This document shows, piece after piece, positions 13,104 through 22,997 of a stretch of DNA of 64,000 bases. The stretch's first letter is position 1; every line of letters starts with the position of its first letter. The DNA is taken from NCBI RefSeq assembly GCF_901709675.1, contig NC_051106.1, positions 5,528,001 to 5,592,000 on the forward strand, given 5' to 3'. Made by a program: the position numbers and the translations under genes. The notes below the pieces were generated by a model. That model did no database searches. It was not told where the DNA came from and saw nothing but the letters and a program-made list of their open reading frames with translations. This DNA comes from Syngnathus acus (lineage: Eukaryota; Chordata; Actinopteri; Syngnathiformes; Syngnathidae).

Positions 13104-13116
13104 CCACTAGAGGGCA
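13104..13116 (+). promoter_or_regulatory. CTCF-like motif, plus orientation
   Basis: CCACTAGAGGGCA matches the CTCF core well. With the minus-strand motif at 12754 it forms a divergent pair immediately before the satellite complex. It could instead belong to a dispersed repeat; there is no evidence of binding. Confidence 0.45.
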
Positions 13117-13129
13117 TACATGTACGGCG

Positions 13130-14300
13130 TACCTAATAGAGTGTCCGAATGACGTCACTGATCAAACAGCCAATCAGAAAGTGGGGGTGAGGGCGGGTGT
13201 GGCACTTTTCACTTTCATTTAAGCTTTGACCATGATTTTTCCCTAATGAATTGGCCTGTTATTAGGAACATCTGAAAATGGCGGCGTACCTAATGGAGTG
13301 TCCGAGTGACGTCACAGATCAAACGTCCGAGTGACGTCACAGATCAAACAGCCAATCAGAAAGTGGGGGTGAGGGCGGGTGTGGCACTTTTCACTTAAAC
13401 CAGGGGTGTCGAGCTTCAGTCCTCGAGGGGCCGCGTTCCAATATGTTTTCCAAGTTACCCTCGTTAAACGCACCTGCGTGAAAAGATTTTGGTCATTTCA
13501 CGTTCTGCAGGAGCTAAAACTTTTCACGCAGGTGCACTTAACGAGGGACCGAATGACATCACAGATCAAACAGCCAATCAGAAAGTGGGGGTGAGGGCGG
13601 GTGTGGCACTTTTCACTTTCATTTAAACTTTGACCATGATTTTTCCCTAATGAATTGGCCTGTTATTAGGAACATCTGAAAATGGCGGCGTACTTAATGG
13701 AGTGTCCGAGTGACGTCACAGATCAAACGTCCGAGTGACGTCACAGATCAAACAGCCAATCAGAAAGTGGGGGTGAGGGCGGGTGTGGCACTTTTCACTT
13801 AAACCAGGGGTGTCGAGCTTCAGTCCTCGATGGGCCGCGTTCCAATATGTTTTCCAAGTTACCCTCGTTAAACGCACCTGCGTGAAAAGATTTTGGTCAT
13901 TTCACGTTCTGCAGGAGCTAAAACTTTTCACGCAGGTGCACTTAACGAGGGAATCATACGGACACTCCATTAGGTACACCGCCATTTTCAAGTGTACCTA
14001 ATAACAGGCCACTTTATCATGGTCAAAGGTCACAGGTGTCAAGCTCTAGTCCTCGGGGCCGCATTCCAACATGTTTTCCAAGTGACCCTCGTTAAGCGCA
14101 CCTGCGTGAAAAGTTTTTGGTCACGTTCACGTTCCGCAGGAGCTAAAACTTTTCACGCAGGTGCACTTAACGAGGGAATCACACGGACACTCCATTAGGT
14201 ACACCGCCATTTTCAAGTGTACCTAATAACAGGCCACTTTATTAGGGAAATATCATGGTCAAAAGTCACAGGTGTCAAGCTCTAGTCCTCAGGGCCGCAT
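13130..14300. repeat. Satellite array A: 404-bp units with CRE/CCAAT module and hairpin
   Basis: Two nearly identical 404-bp copies start near 13145 and 13549, followed by a third, partly inverted derivative. Each unit holds TGACGTCAC copies, AGCCAATCAG, GGGCGGGTGTGG, a GAAAATGGCGGCG segment, and a hAT-like start (CAGGGGTGTCGAGCTTCAG) running into a hairpin with near-complementary arms of about 30 bp (13458-13547, 13862-13951, 14086-14176). After 13950 the YY1-like segment runs in the opposite orientation (CCGCCATTTTC). Short open frames in here are repeat translations, not genes. Confidence 0.9.
13150..13200. promoter_or_regulatory. CRE + CCAAT + GC-box-like cluster, first of the repeated modules
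   Basis: TGACGTCA at 13150-13157 is followed within 50 bp by CCAATCAG and by GGGCGGG. The same order recurs at 13307-13380 (two CREs, 13307 and 13332) and 13711-13785 (two CREs, 13711 and 13736). A decayed, inverted copy lies at about 17520-17590. The spacing resembles a compact promoter, but no transcript is evident. Confidence 0.4.
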
Positions 14301-14946
14301 TGGTTATATTGGGCAGCACACGAGCAACTGTGTTGCAAATTTTTCTATGATAAAATAGTTTAGGTCCCAGTGGGATTTGAACCCGAGTCGATGGGGAGAG
14401 AGTCCAGAGCACTAACCACTACACTATGGAACCCTCGCTCACATTGCACGGAAGATATATGGTTTTATGGACCAACTCACAAGTAAATAGTTATAAAGGT
14501 TCTATGGGGCAGCACACGAGCAACAATGTTGCGAATTTTCTATGATAAAGAATTTTAGGTCCCAAAGGGATTTGAACCCAGGTCACTGGGGTGTGAGTCC
14601 AAAGCATTAACCACTACACTATGGAACCCTCACTTACATCACATGGAAGATATATGGTTTTATGGATCAGCTCACAAGCAAATAGTTATAAAGGTTATAT
14701 GGGCAGCACACGAGCAACTGTGTTGCACATAATTCTATGATAAAATATTTTAAGTCCCACTGGGATTTGAACACAGGTCACTGGGGTGATAGTCCAGAGA
14801 ACTAACTACTACACTATGGAACCCTTGCTCACATTGCATGGAATATATATGGTTTTATGGAGCAGCTCCGTTCGTTTGAACGAATCTTTTGAATGAACTG
14901 ATTATAAAGATTCAGTTCACTTAAAAGAACTGGAATGCACATCACT
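14300..14946 (-). repeat. Three tRNA-like repeat modules plus element terminus
   Basis: Minus-strand tRNA-like modules lie at 14363-14433, 14558-14628 and 14753-14823, spaced 195 bp. Each begins GGTTCCATAGTGTAGT (A-box-like) and carries GGTTCAAATCC (B-box; the third copy has a change). Acceptor strands GGTTCCA/TGGGACC pair fully in the first copy. The block ends at 14826-14946 with a terminal segment finishing GGAATGCACATCACT that recurs at 17103 and 22545. These look like tRNA-derived repeats rather than confirmed genes. Confidence 0.75.
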
Positions 14947-16522
14947 GAATTCAATATCTTGCCATTTTGGGTTTTATTTGTGTGTTTTTTATTTTCTTTT
15001 ATTTGTGTAGTTTTATTTCTGGCTCTGCATAGGGGCTCAACATTCTGGGCATACGACCGAGACTTTTGTAGATCAGCTACCACACCCCAAAAAATTTAAT
15101 CCTGTGATAACCACAGCATACCAAACTATGTAAAAAAGGGCAAGTTTTTAAGCCTGTAAAAAAAATTCAACAGCTTCAAAGTCCGCAAAAAGCTGCATTT
15201 GTTCATGAAAGCATATGCCAGTAGAGGGAACTCAAGTGCCGTCAAAGCAGCACCACCTCTTTGTCTCCATGCTGGGAATACGAAGTGGGAAAATCCATAA
15301 GAACATGTAAATGTACCATTAGCTCTCTGTTTAGCTGCCACAGCGACACTGATGAGCAAAGTAGTGGCACTGAAGGCGGGCTCACAATTAAGCAAGCATG
15401 GATGGATAGATGATTGAATGCATGGATAAATAGCGGTGTGCAACCCGTGGCTCCAGAGCAACATGTGGCTCTTTCATCCCTCTGCTGTGGCTTTCTGTGA
15501 ATTTTGGGAAATAAATAAAAATTTCATTTAATGACTTTTTAATAGCTTGTTTGTTTTTAAATTCATTTCTGAATATAAAGATGGTGCTCCCTCTGTCATC
15601 ACCCCGCCGTCAATTAAATGCAGATTTTCACAATCCCCCACAAATATCTACTGTTTACATCTCCCCATATGATTCAGTGGAACAGAGCCTTTCTTCAATC
15701 TTCCAATGAGGATTAAAGAAATAGAAGCAAACACAGAGCTCCCCAAGAGGGTCAATGATTGGCATGTGCATGTAGTCATTTGTGCATGTGACACAAAGGG
15801 CGCTAATTGTGACCAGAGGCCATTGTACATCCAACCTCTGACTGACTCAAGATGACAGGACACACCTCGGATCTATTTTAGCTCAGCATGTCGCTGCCTC
15901 GCTTATTGTCCCTCAAGCCTGTGACACCTATTAGATGCCATTAGCTTCCCGTGGCTCAAGCTTGGAAAAAAGGCCCTGTCAAAACAACAAAGGCTGTACG
16001 CTCATTTGTTGATGGTCATGTATTAGAGAGGACACGCTGTGACATGCAGGAGAATGTAGACCTCCACCAAGGACAACACAATGAATTCTTGGATCTGATA
16101 CTTACTTCCTGGCGTATTGATAACGTGTAAGGAGACCATTGTTGTAATCTTATGCTAAAGGAAATGATGATGCTGGTAACAGTATCCGATGAATCAAATT
16201 CCACATGATGATGGAAAACATCACACCACAAAAACTAATAAGCAATATATATAGCAGTATATAATAAAATAATTTAATGCTCCTACTGATTCCACTTTCA
16301 CTTGTTGGCAGTCACCTCCAACAAAAGTCAACGTCTTGAACAATCACTCCTCACTTCATTTCTTTCCTCACTTTCCTGCTCCATTTCTTCCCCACCTTCC
16401 TCCTGCCCTTTTCCTCACTTGTTAACGAGAAGAAGTTGGCCTGTGGTGATTCACCTGTGTGTTCTCACCTGGCCTCTGACTCACCTATCAGGGTGCCAAG
16501 TGAGGTTTGAGGTTGTCTAAGG
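14947..16522. other. Non-coding spacer between the two satellite blocks
   Basis: No gene is recognised. At about 15431-15570 there is a hAT-like terminal segment (GTGGCTCCAGAGCAACATGT then TGTGGCTCTTTC), a known style of fish MITE end. A weak CTCF-like GCCAGTAGAGGGAA lies near 15216-15229. The remainder appears unique and AT-rich. Confidence 0.45.
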
Positions 16523-16602
16523 CAGTGTTTTCCAACCTTTTTTCATTCACGGCACCTATTCATTGGAAAAAATCTTGAGGCACACCACCAACAAAAATCT
16601 GT
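16523..16602 (+). mobile_element. hAT-type transposon terminus
   Basis: CAGTGTTTTCCAACCTTTTT followed by CACGGCACC and GAGGCACACCACC resembles the end of a widespread hAT family of fish. It abuts the left inverted arm and has no counterpart at the right arm, so either the arm copied from inside such an element or the right end was lost. Confidence 0.55.
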
Positions 16603-17251
16603 TAAGTGTTACACCAGCTTCTATATTAAAATCAGTTATATTACAACAAAAGATGTAAAGTTCTATTCCTATGTATGTATGGAGAGTTGAACAATTGAAT
16701 AAAAATAAATACTAAATATTCTTTAAATTGTATTTCTTTTGTAAATGAAAGTGACAGTTTTTGAAAAAAGGTTTTAGACAGTGTAAGGAATAAACTATTG
16801 AAAGTGATTGTGATCAAAATCCAAAAGAATCACTATGGCTTTGTTTACTGTTTTAGACTAGCTCTATAAAATATTGCGACATTAAGAACAAAGTCACTTT
16901 TAAAGACGCTCTGCTGTTCTGACAGCAGCTGAGTGGCTATCACAGTTGAGGTGTCTCGACTTGACTGTGTATTTTACGTTGGTGAAAAATAAACAATCCA
17001 GGTTCTCCCGTTGAACTACATGCTCTGATTTCCATCGGACGGAAAACGCACCACAGCCGTCATAGTGTCACTGTTAATAAAAGCACACAGCAACTAGTGA
17101 TGTGCATTCCAGTTCTTTTAAGTGAAATGAATCTTTAGAATCATTTCATTCAAAAGATTCGTTCAAATGAATCGTTCAATTTGCTTGTGAACTGCTCCAT
17201 AAAACCATTATATTCCATGCAATGTGAGCGAGGGTTCCATAGTGTAGTAGT
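16603..17251 (+). repeat. Left arm of a large inverted repeat
   Basis: From AAGTGTTACACCAGC through GTTCCATAGTGTAGTAGT this 649-bp arm is matched, reverse-complemented, at 22387-22997. The right copy lacks about 45 bp present here near 16918-16962. The inner third (17103 on) starts AGTGATGTGCATTCCAGTTC, the recurring terminus of the tRNA-like repeat family. Confidence 0.9.
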
Positions 17252-17485
17252 TAGTGCGCTGGACTCTCACCCCAGCGACCTGGGTTCAAATCCATGTTTT
17301 ATCATAGAATTATTTGCAACACAGTTGCTCGTGTGCTGCCCCATATAACCATTATAACTATTTGCTTGTGAGCTGCTCCATAAAACCATATACCTTCCAT
17401 ATAATGTAAGCGAGGGTTCAATAGTGTAGTGGTTAGTGCTCTGGACTATCACCCCAGCGACCCGTGTTCAAATACTTTTGGGACC
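17233..17485 (+). repeat. Two tRNA-like modules, plus strand
   Basis: The first (17233-17294) keeps the 5' half and T-arm start but loses the acceptor 3' strand. The second (17415-17485) is full length with GGTTCAA...TTGGGACC ends and a damaged T-arm. Both face opposite to the minus-strand modules on either side. Confidence 0.75.
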
Positions 17486-17519
17486 TAAAATATTTTATCA
17501 TAGGGAAAAAGCTTATGTG

Positions 17520-18880
17520 AAAGTGAGAAGTGCCACACGCGCCCTCACCCCCAGCTCCTGATTGGCTGTTTGATCTGGGACGTCACTTGGACACTCCATT
17601 AGGTACACAGCCATTTTCAAGTGTACCTAATAAGAGGCCACTTTATTAGGGAAATATCATGGTCAAAGCTCACAGGTGTCAAGCTCTAGTCTTCGGGGCT
17701 GCATTCCAACATGTTTTCCAAGAGTCCCTCGTTAAGTGCACCTGAGTGAAAAGTTTTTGGTCATTTTCACGTTCTACAGGACTAAAACTTTTCACCCAGG
17801 TGCACTTAACGAGGGAATCACACGGACACTCCATTAGGTACACCGCCATTTTCAAGTGTACCTAATAACAGGCCACTTTATTAGGAAATATCATGGTCAA
17901 AGGTCACAGGTGTCAAGCTCTAGTCTTCGGGGCTGCATTCCAACATGTTTTCCAAGAGTCCCTCGTTAAGTGCACCTGCGTGAAAAGTTTTTGGTCATTT
18001 TCACGTTCTACAGGGCTAAAACTTTTCACGCAGGTGCACTTAACGAGGGAATCACACGGACACTCCATTAGGTACACCGCCATTTTCAAGTGTACCTAAT
18101 AACAGGCCACTTTATTAGGGAAATATCATGGTCAAAGGTCACAGGTGTCAAGCTTTAGTCCTCGGGGCTGCATTCCAACATGTTTTCCAAGAGTCCCTCG
18201 TTAAGTGCACCTGCGTGAAAAGTTTTTGGTCATTTTCACGTTCTACAGGACTAAAACTTTTCACGCAGGTGCACTTAACGAGGGAATCACACGGACACTC
18301 CATTAGGTACACCGCCATTTTCAAGTGTACCTAATAACAGGCCACTTTATTAGGGAAATATCATGGTCAAAGGTCACAGGTGTCAAGCTTTAGTCCTCGG
18401 GGCTGCATTCCAACATGTTTTCCAAGAGTCCCTCGTTAAGTGCACCTGCGTGAAAAGTTTTTGGTCATTTTCACGTTCTACAGGACTAAAACTTTTCACG
18501 CAGGTGCACTTAACGAGGGAATCACACGGACACTCCATTAGGTACACCGCCATTTTCAAGTGTACCTAATAACAGGCCACTTTATTAGGGAAATATCATG
18601 GTCAAAGGTCACAGGTGTCAAGCTCTAGTCCTCAGGGCCGCATTCCAACATGTTTTCCAAGAGTCCCTCGTTAAGTGCACCTGCGTGAAAAGTTTTTGGT
18701 CATTTTCACGTTCTACAGGAGCTAAAACTTTTCACGCAGGTGCACTTAACGAGGGAATCACACGGACACTCCATTAGGTACACAGCCATTTTCAAGTGTA
18801 CCTAATAACAGGCCACTTTATTAGGGAAATATCATGGTCAAAATTCACAGGTGTCAAGCTCTAGTCCTCGGGGCCGCATT
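17520..18880. repeat. Satellite array B: 235-bp tandem units with perfect hairpin
   Basis: Unit starts (ATGGTCAAAG) at 17659, 17893, 18128, 18363, 18598 and 18833 give a period of 234-235 bp. Each full unit carries a hairpin: 17726-17815, 17960-18049, 18195-18284, 18430-18519, 18665-18755. In the 17960 copy the arms 17959-17991 and 18018-18050 are complementary over 33 bp around a 26-nt loop. The rest of the unit has ACTCCATTAGGTACACCGCC, the YY1-like CCGCCATTTTC and a hAT-like GGTGTCAAGCTCTAGTCCTC stretch. Confidence 0.92.
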
Positions 18881-19440
18881 GGTTATATGGGGCAGCACAC
18901 GAGCAACTGTGTTGCAAATATTTCTATGATAAAATATTTTAGGTCTCACTGGGATTTGAACCCAGGTCGCTGGGGTGAGAATCCAGAGCACTAACTACTA
19001 CACTATGGAACCCTCACTCGCATTGCATGGAATATATATGGTTTTATGGATCAGCTCACAAGCAAATATTTATAATGGTTATATGGGGCAGCACACGAGC
19101 AACTGTGTATCAAATTTTTCTATGATAAAACATTTTAGGTCTCATTGGGATTTGAACCCAAGTCGCTGGGGTGAGAGTCCAGAGCACTAACCACTACACT
19201 ATGGAAGCCTCGCTCACATGGCATGGAATATATATGGTTTTATGGATCAGCTCACAAGCAAATAGTTATAATGGTTATATGGGGCAAAACACGAGCAACT
19301 GTGTTGCAAATTTTTCTATGATAGAACATTTTAGGTCTCACTGGGATTTGAACCGTGTTGCTGGGATGAGAGTCCAGGGCACTAACCACTACACTATGGA
19401 ACCCTCGCTCACAGTCCATGGAATATATATGGTTTTATGG
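18880..19440 (-). repeat. Three tRNA-like modules (196-bp tandem units)
   Basis: Minus-strand modules at 18942-19012, 19138-19208 and 19334-19403, 196 bp apart, separated by ATATATGGTTTTATGGATCA and GGGGCAGCACACGAGC spacers. The 5' half reads GGTTCCATAGTGTAGTGGTT; the middle one begins GGCTTCC, a base change in the acceptor. Spacer conservation shows that the whole 196-bp unit, not only the tRNA-like part, is the repeat. Confidence 0.8.
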
Positions 19441-20001
19441 ACCCTAGCTCTAAACCTAACCCTAACCCCAGCTTTAACCCTAACCCTAGCTCTAACCCTA
19501 ACCCTAACCCTAACCCTAGCTCTAACCCTAACCCTAGCTCTAACCCTAGCTCTAACCCTAACCCTAGCTCTAACCCTAGCTCTAACCCTAACCCTAGCTC
19601 TAACCCTAATCCTAGTTCTAACCCTAACCCTAGCCCTAACCCTAACCCTAGCTCTAACCTTAACCCTAACCCTAGCTCTAAACCTAACCCTAACCCTAGT
19701 TTTAACCCTAACCCTAGCTCTAACCCTAACCCTAACCCTAGTTCTAACCCTAACCCTAACCCTAGCTCTAACACTAACCCTAACCCTAGCTCTAACCCTA
19801 GCTCTAACCCTAACCCTACCTCTAACCCTACTCTAACCCTAACCCTAGCTCTAACCCTAATCCTAGCTCTAACCCTAACCCTAGCTCAAACCCTAACCCT
19901 AACCCTAGGTCTAACCCTAACCCTAGCTCAAGCCCTAACCCTAGTCCTAGCTCTAACCCTAGCTCTAACCCTAGCTCTAGCTCTAACCCTAAGCTTTAGG
20001 G
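19441..20001. repeat. Telomere-like block 1, CCCTAA/CCCTAGCTCTAA repeats
   Basis: About 560 bp of (CCCTAA)n interspersed with CCCTAGCTCTAA variants. It begins directly after a TATGGTTTTATGGA spacer and ends in CCCTAAGCTTTAGGG (19987-20001), where the strand sense of the motif inverts. The open frames on both strands are translations of the repeat (LTLALT, NPNPSS, LGLGLE). Confidence 0.93.
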
Positions 20002-20029
20002 AGGTGTATGGTTATATGGGGCAGTACAC

Positions 20030-20570
20030 AAGCAACAATGTTGCGAATTTTCTATGATAAAAAAAGTTAGGTCCCAATGGGATTTGAACCCAGGTCGCTG
20101 GGGTGAGAATCCAGAGCCCTAACTACTACACTATGGAACCCTCACTCGCGTTGCATGGAATATATATGGTTTTATGGATCAGCTCACAAGCAAATATTTA
20201 TAATGGTTATATGGGGCAGCACACGAGCAACTGTGTATCAAATTTTTCTATGATAAAACATTTTAGGTCTCATTGGGATTTGAACCCAAGTCGCTGGGGT
20301 GAGAGTCCAGAGCACTAACCACTACACTATGGAAGCCTCGCTCACGTGGCATGGAATATATATGGTTTTATGGATCAGCTCACAAGCAAATAGTTATAAT
20401 GGTTATATGGGGCAAAACACGAGCAACTGTGTTGCAAATTTTTCTATGATAGAATATTTTAGGTCTCACTGGGATTTGAACCCGTGTTGCTGGGATGAGA
20501 GTCCAGGGCACTAACCACTACACTATGGAACCCTCGCTCACAGTCCATGGAATATATATGGTTTTATGGA
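20030..20570 (-). repeat. Three tRNA-like modules between telomere-like blocks 1 and 2
   Basis: Modules at 20070-20140, 20266-20336 and 20462-20532, minus strand, near-identical to those 1128 bp upstream (19138 and 19334). The first module of each trio reads GGTCCCAATGGGATTTGAAC on the + strand and is the best preserved T-arm and acceptor. Confidence 0.8.
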
Positions 20571-21088
20571 CCCTAGCTCTAAACCTAACCCTAACCCCAG
20601 CTTTAACCCTAACCCTAGCTCTAACCCTAACCCTAACCCTAACCCTAGCTCTAACCCTAACCCTAGCTCTAACCCTAGCTCTAACCCTAACCCTAGCTCT
20701 AACCCTAATCCTAGTTCTAACCCTAACCCTAGCCCTAACCCTAACCCTAGCTCTAACCTTAACCCTAACCCTAGCTCTAAACCTAACCCTAGTTTTAACC
20801 CTAGCTCTAACCCTAACCCTAGTTCTAACCCTAACCCTAACCCTAGCTCTAACACTAACCCTAACCCTAGCTCTAACCCTAGCTCTAACCCTAACCCTAC
20901 CTCTAACCCTACTCTAACCCTAACCCTAGCTCTAACCCTAATCCTAGCTCTAACCCTAACCCTAGCTCAAACCCTAACCCTAACCCTAGGTCTAACCCTA
21001 ACCCTAGCTCAAGCCCTAACCCTAACCCTAGTCCTAGCTCTAACCCTAGCTCTAACCCTAGCTCTAGCTCTAACCCTAAGCTTTAGGG
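20570..21088. repeat. Telomere-like block 2
   Basis: About 519 bp, same order of CCCTAA variants as block 1 with internal deletions, ending in the same CCCTAAGCTTTAGGG junction at 21074-21088. It is part of the second higher-order unit. Confidence 0.93.
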
Positions 21089-21116
21089 AGGTGTATGGTT
21101 ATATGGGGCAGTACAC

Positions 21117-21656
21117 AAGCAACAATGTTGCGAATTTTCTATGATAAAAAAAGTTAGGTCCCAATGGGATTTGAACCCAGGTCGCTGGGGTGAGAATCCA
21201 GAGCACTAACTACTACACTATGGAACCCTCACTCGCATTGCATGGAATATATATGGTTTTATGGATCAGCTCACAAGCAAATATTTATAATGGTTATATG
21301 GGGCAGCACACGAGCAACTGTGTATCAAATTTTTCTATGATAAAACATTTTAGGTCTCATTGGGATTTGAACCCAAGTCGCTGGGGTGAGAGTCCAGAGC
21401 ACTAACCACTACACTATGGAAGCCTCGCTCACATGGCATGGAATATATATGGTTTTATGGATCAGCTCACAAGCAAATAGTTATAATGGTTATATGGGGC
21501 AAAACACGAGCAACTGTGTTGCAAATTTTTCTATGATAGAATATTTTAGGTCTCACTGGGATTTGAACCCGTGTTGCTGGGATGAGAGTCCAGGGCACTA
21601 ACCACTACACTATGGAACCCTCGCTCACAGTCCATGGAATATATATGGTTTTATGG
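21117..21656 (-). repeat. Three tRNA-like modules between telomere-like blocks 2 and 3
   Basis: Modules at 21157-21227, 21353-21423 and 21549-21619, each 1087 bp from its equivalent in the previous trio. Differences from the earlier trio are a few single bases, so the amplification looks recent or homogenised. Confidence 0.8.
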
Positions 21657-22187
21657 ACCCTAGCTCTAAACCTAACCCTAACCCCAGCTTTAACCCTAAC
21701 CCTAGCTCTAACCCTAACCCTAGCTCTAACCCTAACCCTAGCTCTAACCCTAGCTCTAACCCTAACCCTAGCTCTAACCCTAGCTCTAACCCTAACCCTA
21801 GCTCTAACCCTAATCCTAGTTCTAACCCTAACCCTAGCCCTAACCCTAACCCTAGCTCTAACCTTAACCCTAACCCTAGCTCTAAACCTAACCCTAACCC
21901 TAGTTTTAACCCTAACCCTAGCTCTAACCCTAACCCTAACCCTAGTTCTAACCCTAACCCTAACCCTAGCTCTAACACTAACCCTAACCCTAGCTCTAAC
22001 CCTAACCCTACCTCTAACCCTACTCTAACCCTAGCTCTAACCCTAATCCTAGCTCTAACCCTAACCCTAGCTCAAACCCTAACCCTAACCCTAGGTCTAA
22101 CCCTAACCCTAGCTCAAGCCCTAACCCTAGTCCTAGCTCTAACCCTAGCTCTAACCCTAGCTCTAGCTCTAACCCTAAGCTTTAGGG
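21657..22187. repeat. Telomere-like block 3
   Basis: About 531 bp, again starting GGACCCTAGCTCTAAACC and ending CCCTAAGCTTTAGGG at 22173-22187. The next spacer is shorter than in the other copies: a GTTATATG segment is missing before GGGGCAGTACAC. Confidence 0.93.
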
Positions 22188-22247
22188 AGGTGTATGGGGC
22201 AGTACACAAGCAACAATGTTGCGAATTTTCTATGATAAAAAAAGTTA

Positions 22248-22404
22248 GGTCCCAATGGGATTTGAACCCAGGTCGCTGGGGTGTGAGTCCAGAGAACTAA
22301 CCACTACACTATGGAACCCTCACATCACATGGAAGATATATGGTTTTATGGACCAGCTCACAAGCAAATAGTTATAAAGGTTATACTACTACACTATGGA
22401 ACCC
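22248..22404 (-). repeat. Last tRNA-like module and a broken one
   Basis: A full module at 22248-22318 is followed by a fragment (about 22384-22404) that keeps only the 5' end (GGTTCCATAGTGTAGTAGT on the minus strand). The fragment marks the start of the right inverted arm. Confidence 0.75.
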
Positions 22405-22997
22405 TCGCTCACATTGCATGGAATATAAATGGTTTTATGGAGCAGTTCACAAGCAAATTGAACGATTCATTTGAACGAATCTTTTGAATGAACTGATTCT
22501 AAAGCTTCAGTTCACTTAAAAGAACTGGAATGCAGATCACTACTTGCTGTGTGCTTTTTACTAACAGTGACACTATGACGGCTGTGGTGCGTTTTCCGTC
22601 CGATGGAAATCAGAGCATGTAGTTCAACGGGAGAACCTGGATTGTATATTTTTTACCAACGTAAAATACACAGTCAAGTCACAGCAGAGCGTCTTTAAAA
22701 GTGACTTTGTTCTTAATGTCGCAATATTTTATAGAGCTAGTCTAAAACAGTAAACAAAGCCATAGTGATTCTTTTGGATTTTGATCACAATCACTTTCAA
22801 TAGTTTATTCCTTACACTGTCTAAAACCTTTTTTTCAAAAACTGTCACTTTCATTTACAAAAGAAATACAATTTAAAGAATATTTAGTATTTATTTGTAT
22901 TCAATTATTCGACTCTCCATACATACATAGGAATAGAACTTTACATCTTTTGTTGTAATATAACTGATTTTAATATAGAAGCTGGTGTAACACTTTT
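22387..22997 (-). repeat. Right arm of the large inverted repeat
   Basis: Reverse complement of 16603-17251 across about 610 bp, including the terminal AGTGATCTGCATTCCAG segment, CACACAGCAAG and the outer AT-rich stretch ending AAGTGTTACACCAGC. The two arms enclose about 5.1 kb of satellite DNA. Confidence 0.9.

Noticed and set aside
17893-18569. Repeated 68-codon frames (MVKGHRCQALV)
   Set aside because: Products of the 235-bp hairpin satellite, not a gene family.
17520-18880. Regularly spaced repeats as a possible CRISPR array
   Set aside because: Repeat and 'spacer' are both conserved, the period is 235 bp, and the DNA is vertebrate.
18975-21601. Repeated 71-codon frames (MRIQSTNYYTMEPSL and relatives)
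   Set aside because: They arise from the 196-bp tRNA-like tandem unit on the other strand and stay open only because the unit is copied.
19441-22187. A true chromosome end
   Set aside because: Blocks are short, degenerate, internal and followed by 40 kb of ordinary sequence; they are interstitial telomere-like repeats.
19171-22300. Long open frames (up to 221 codons) of LTLALT, NPNPSS and LGLGLE type on both strands
   Set aside because: They are translations of CCCTAA-type repeats; the period makes all frames open. Not proteins.
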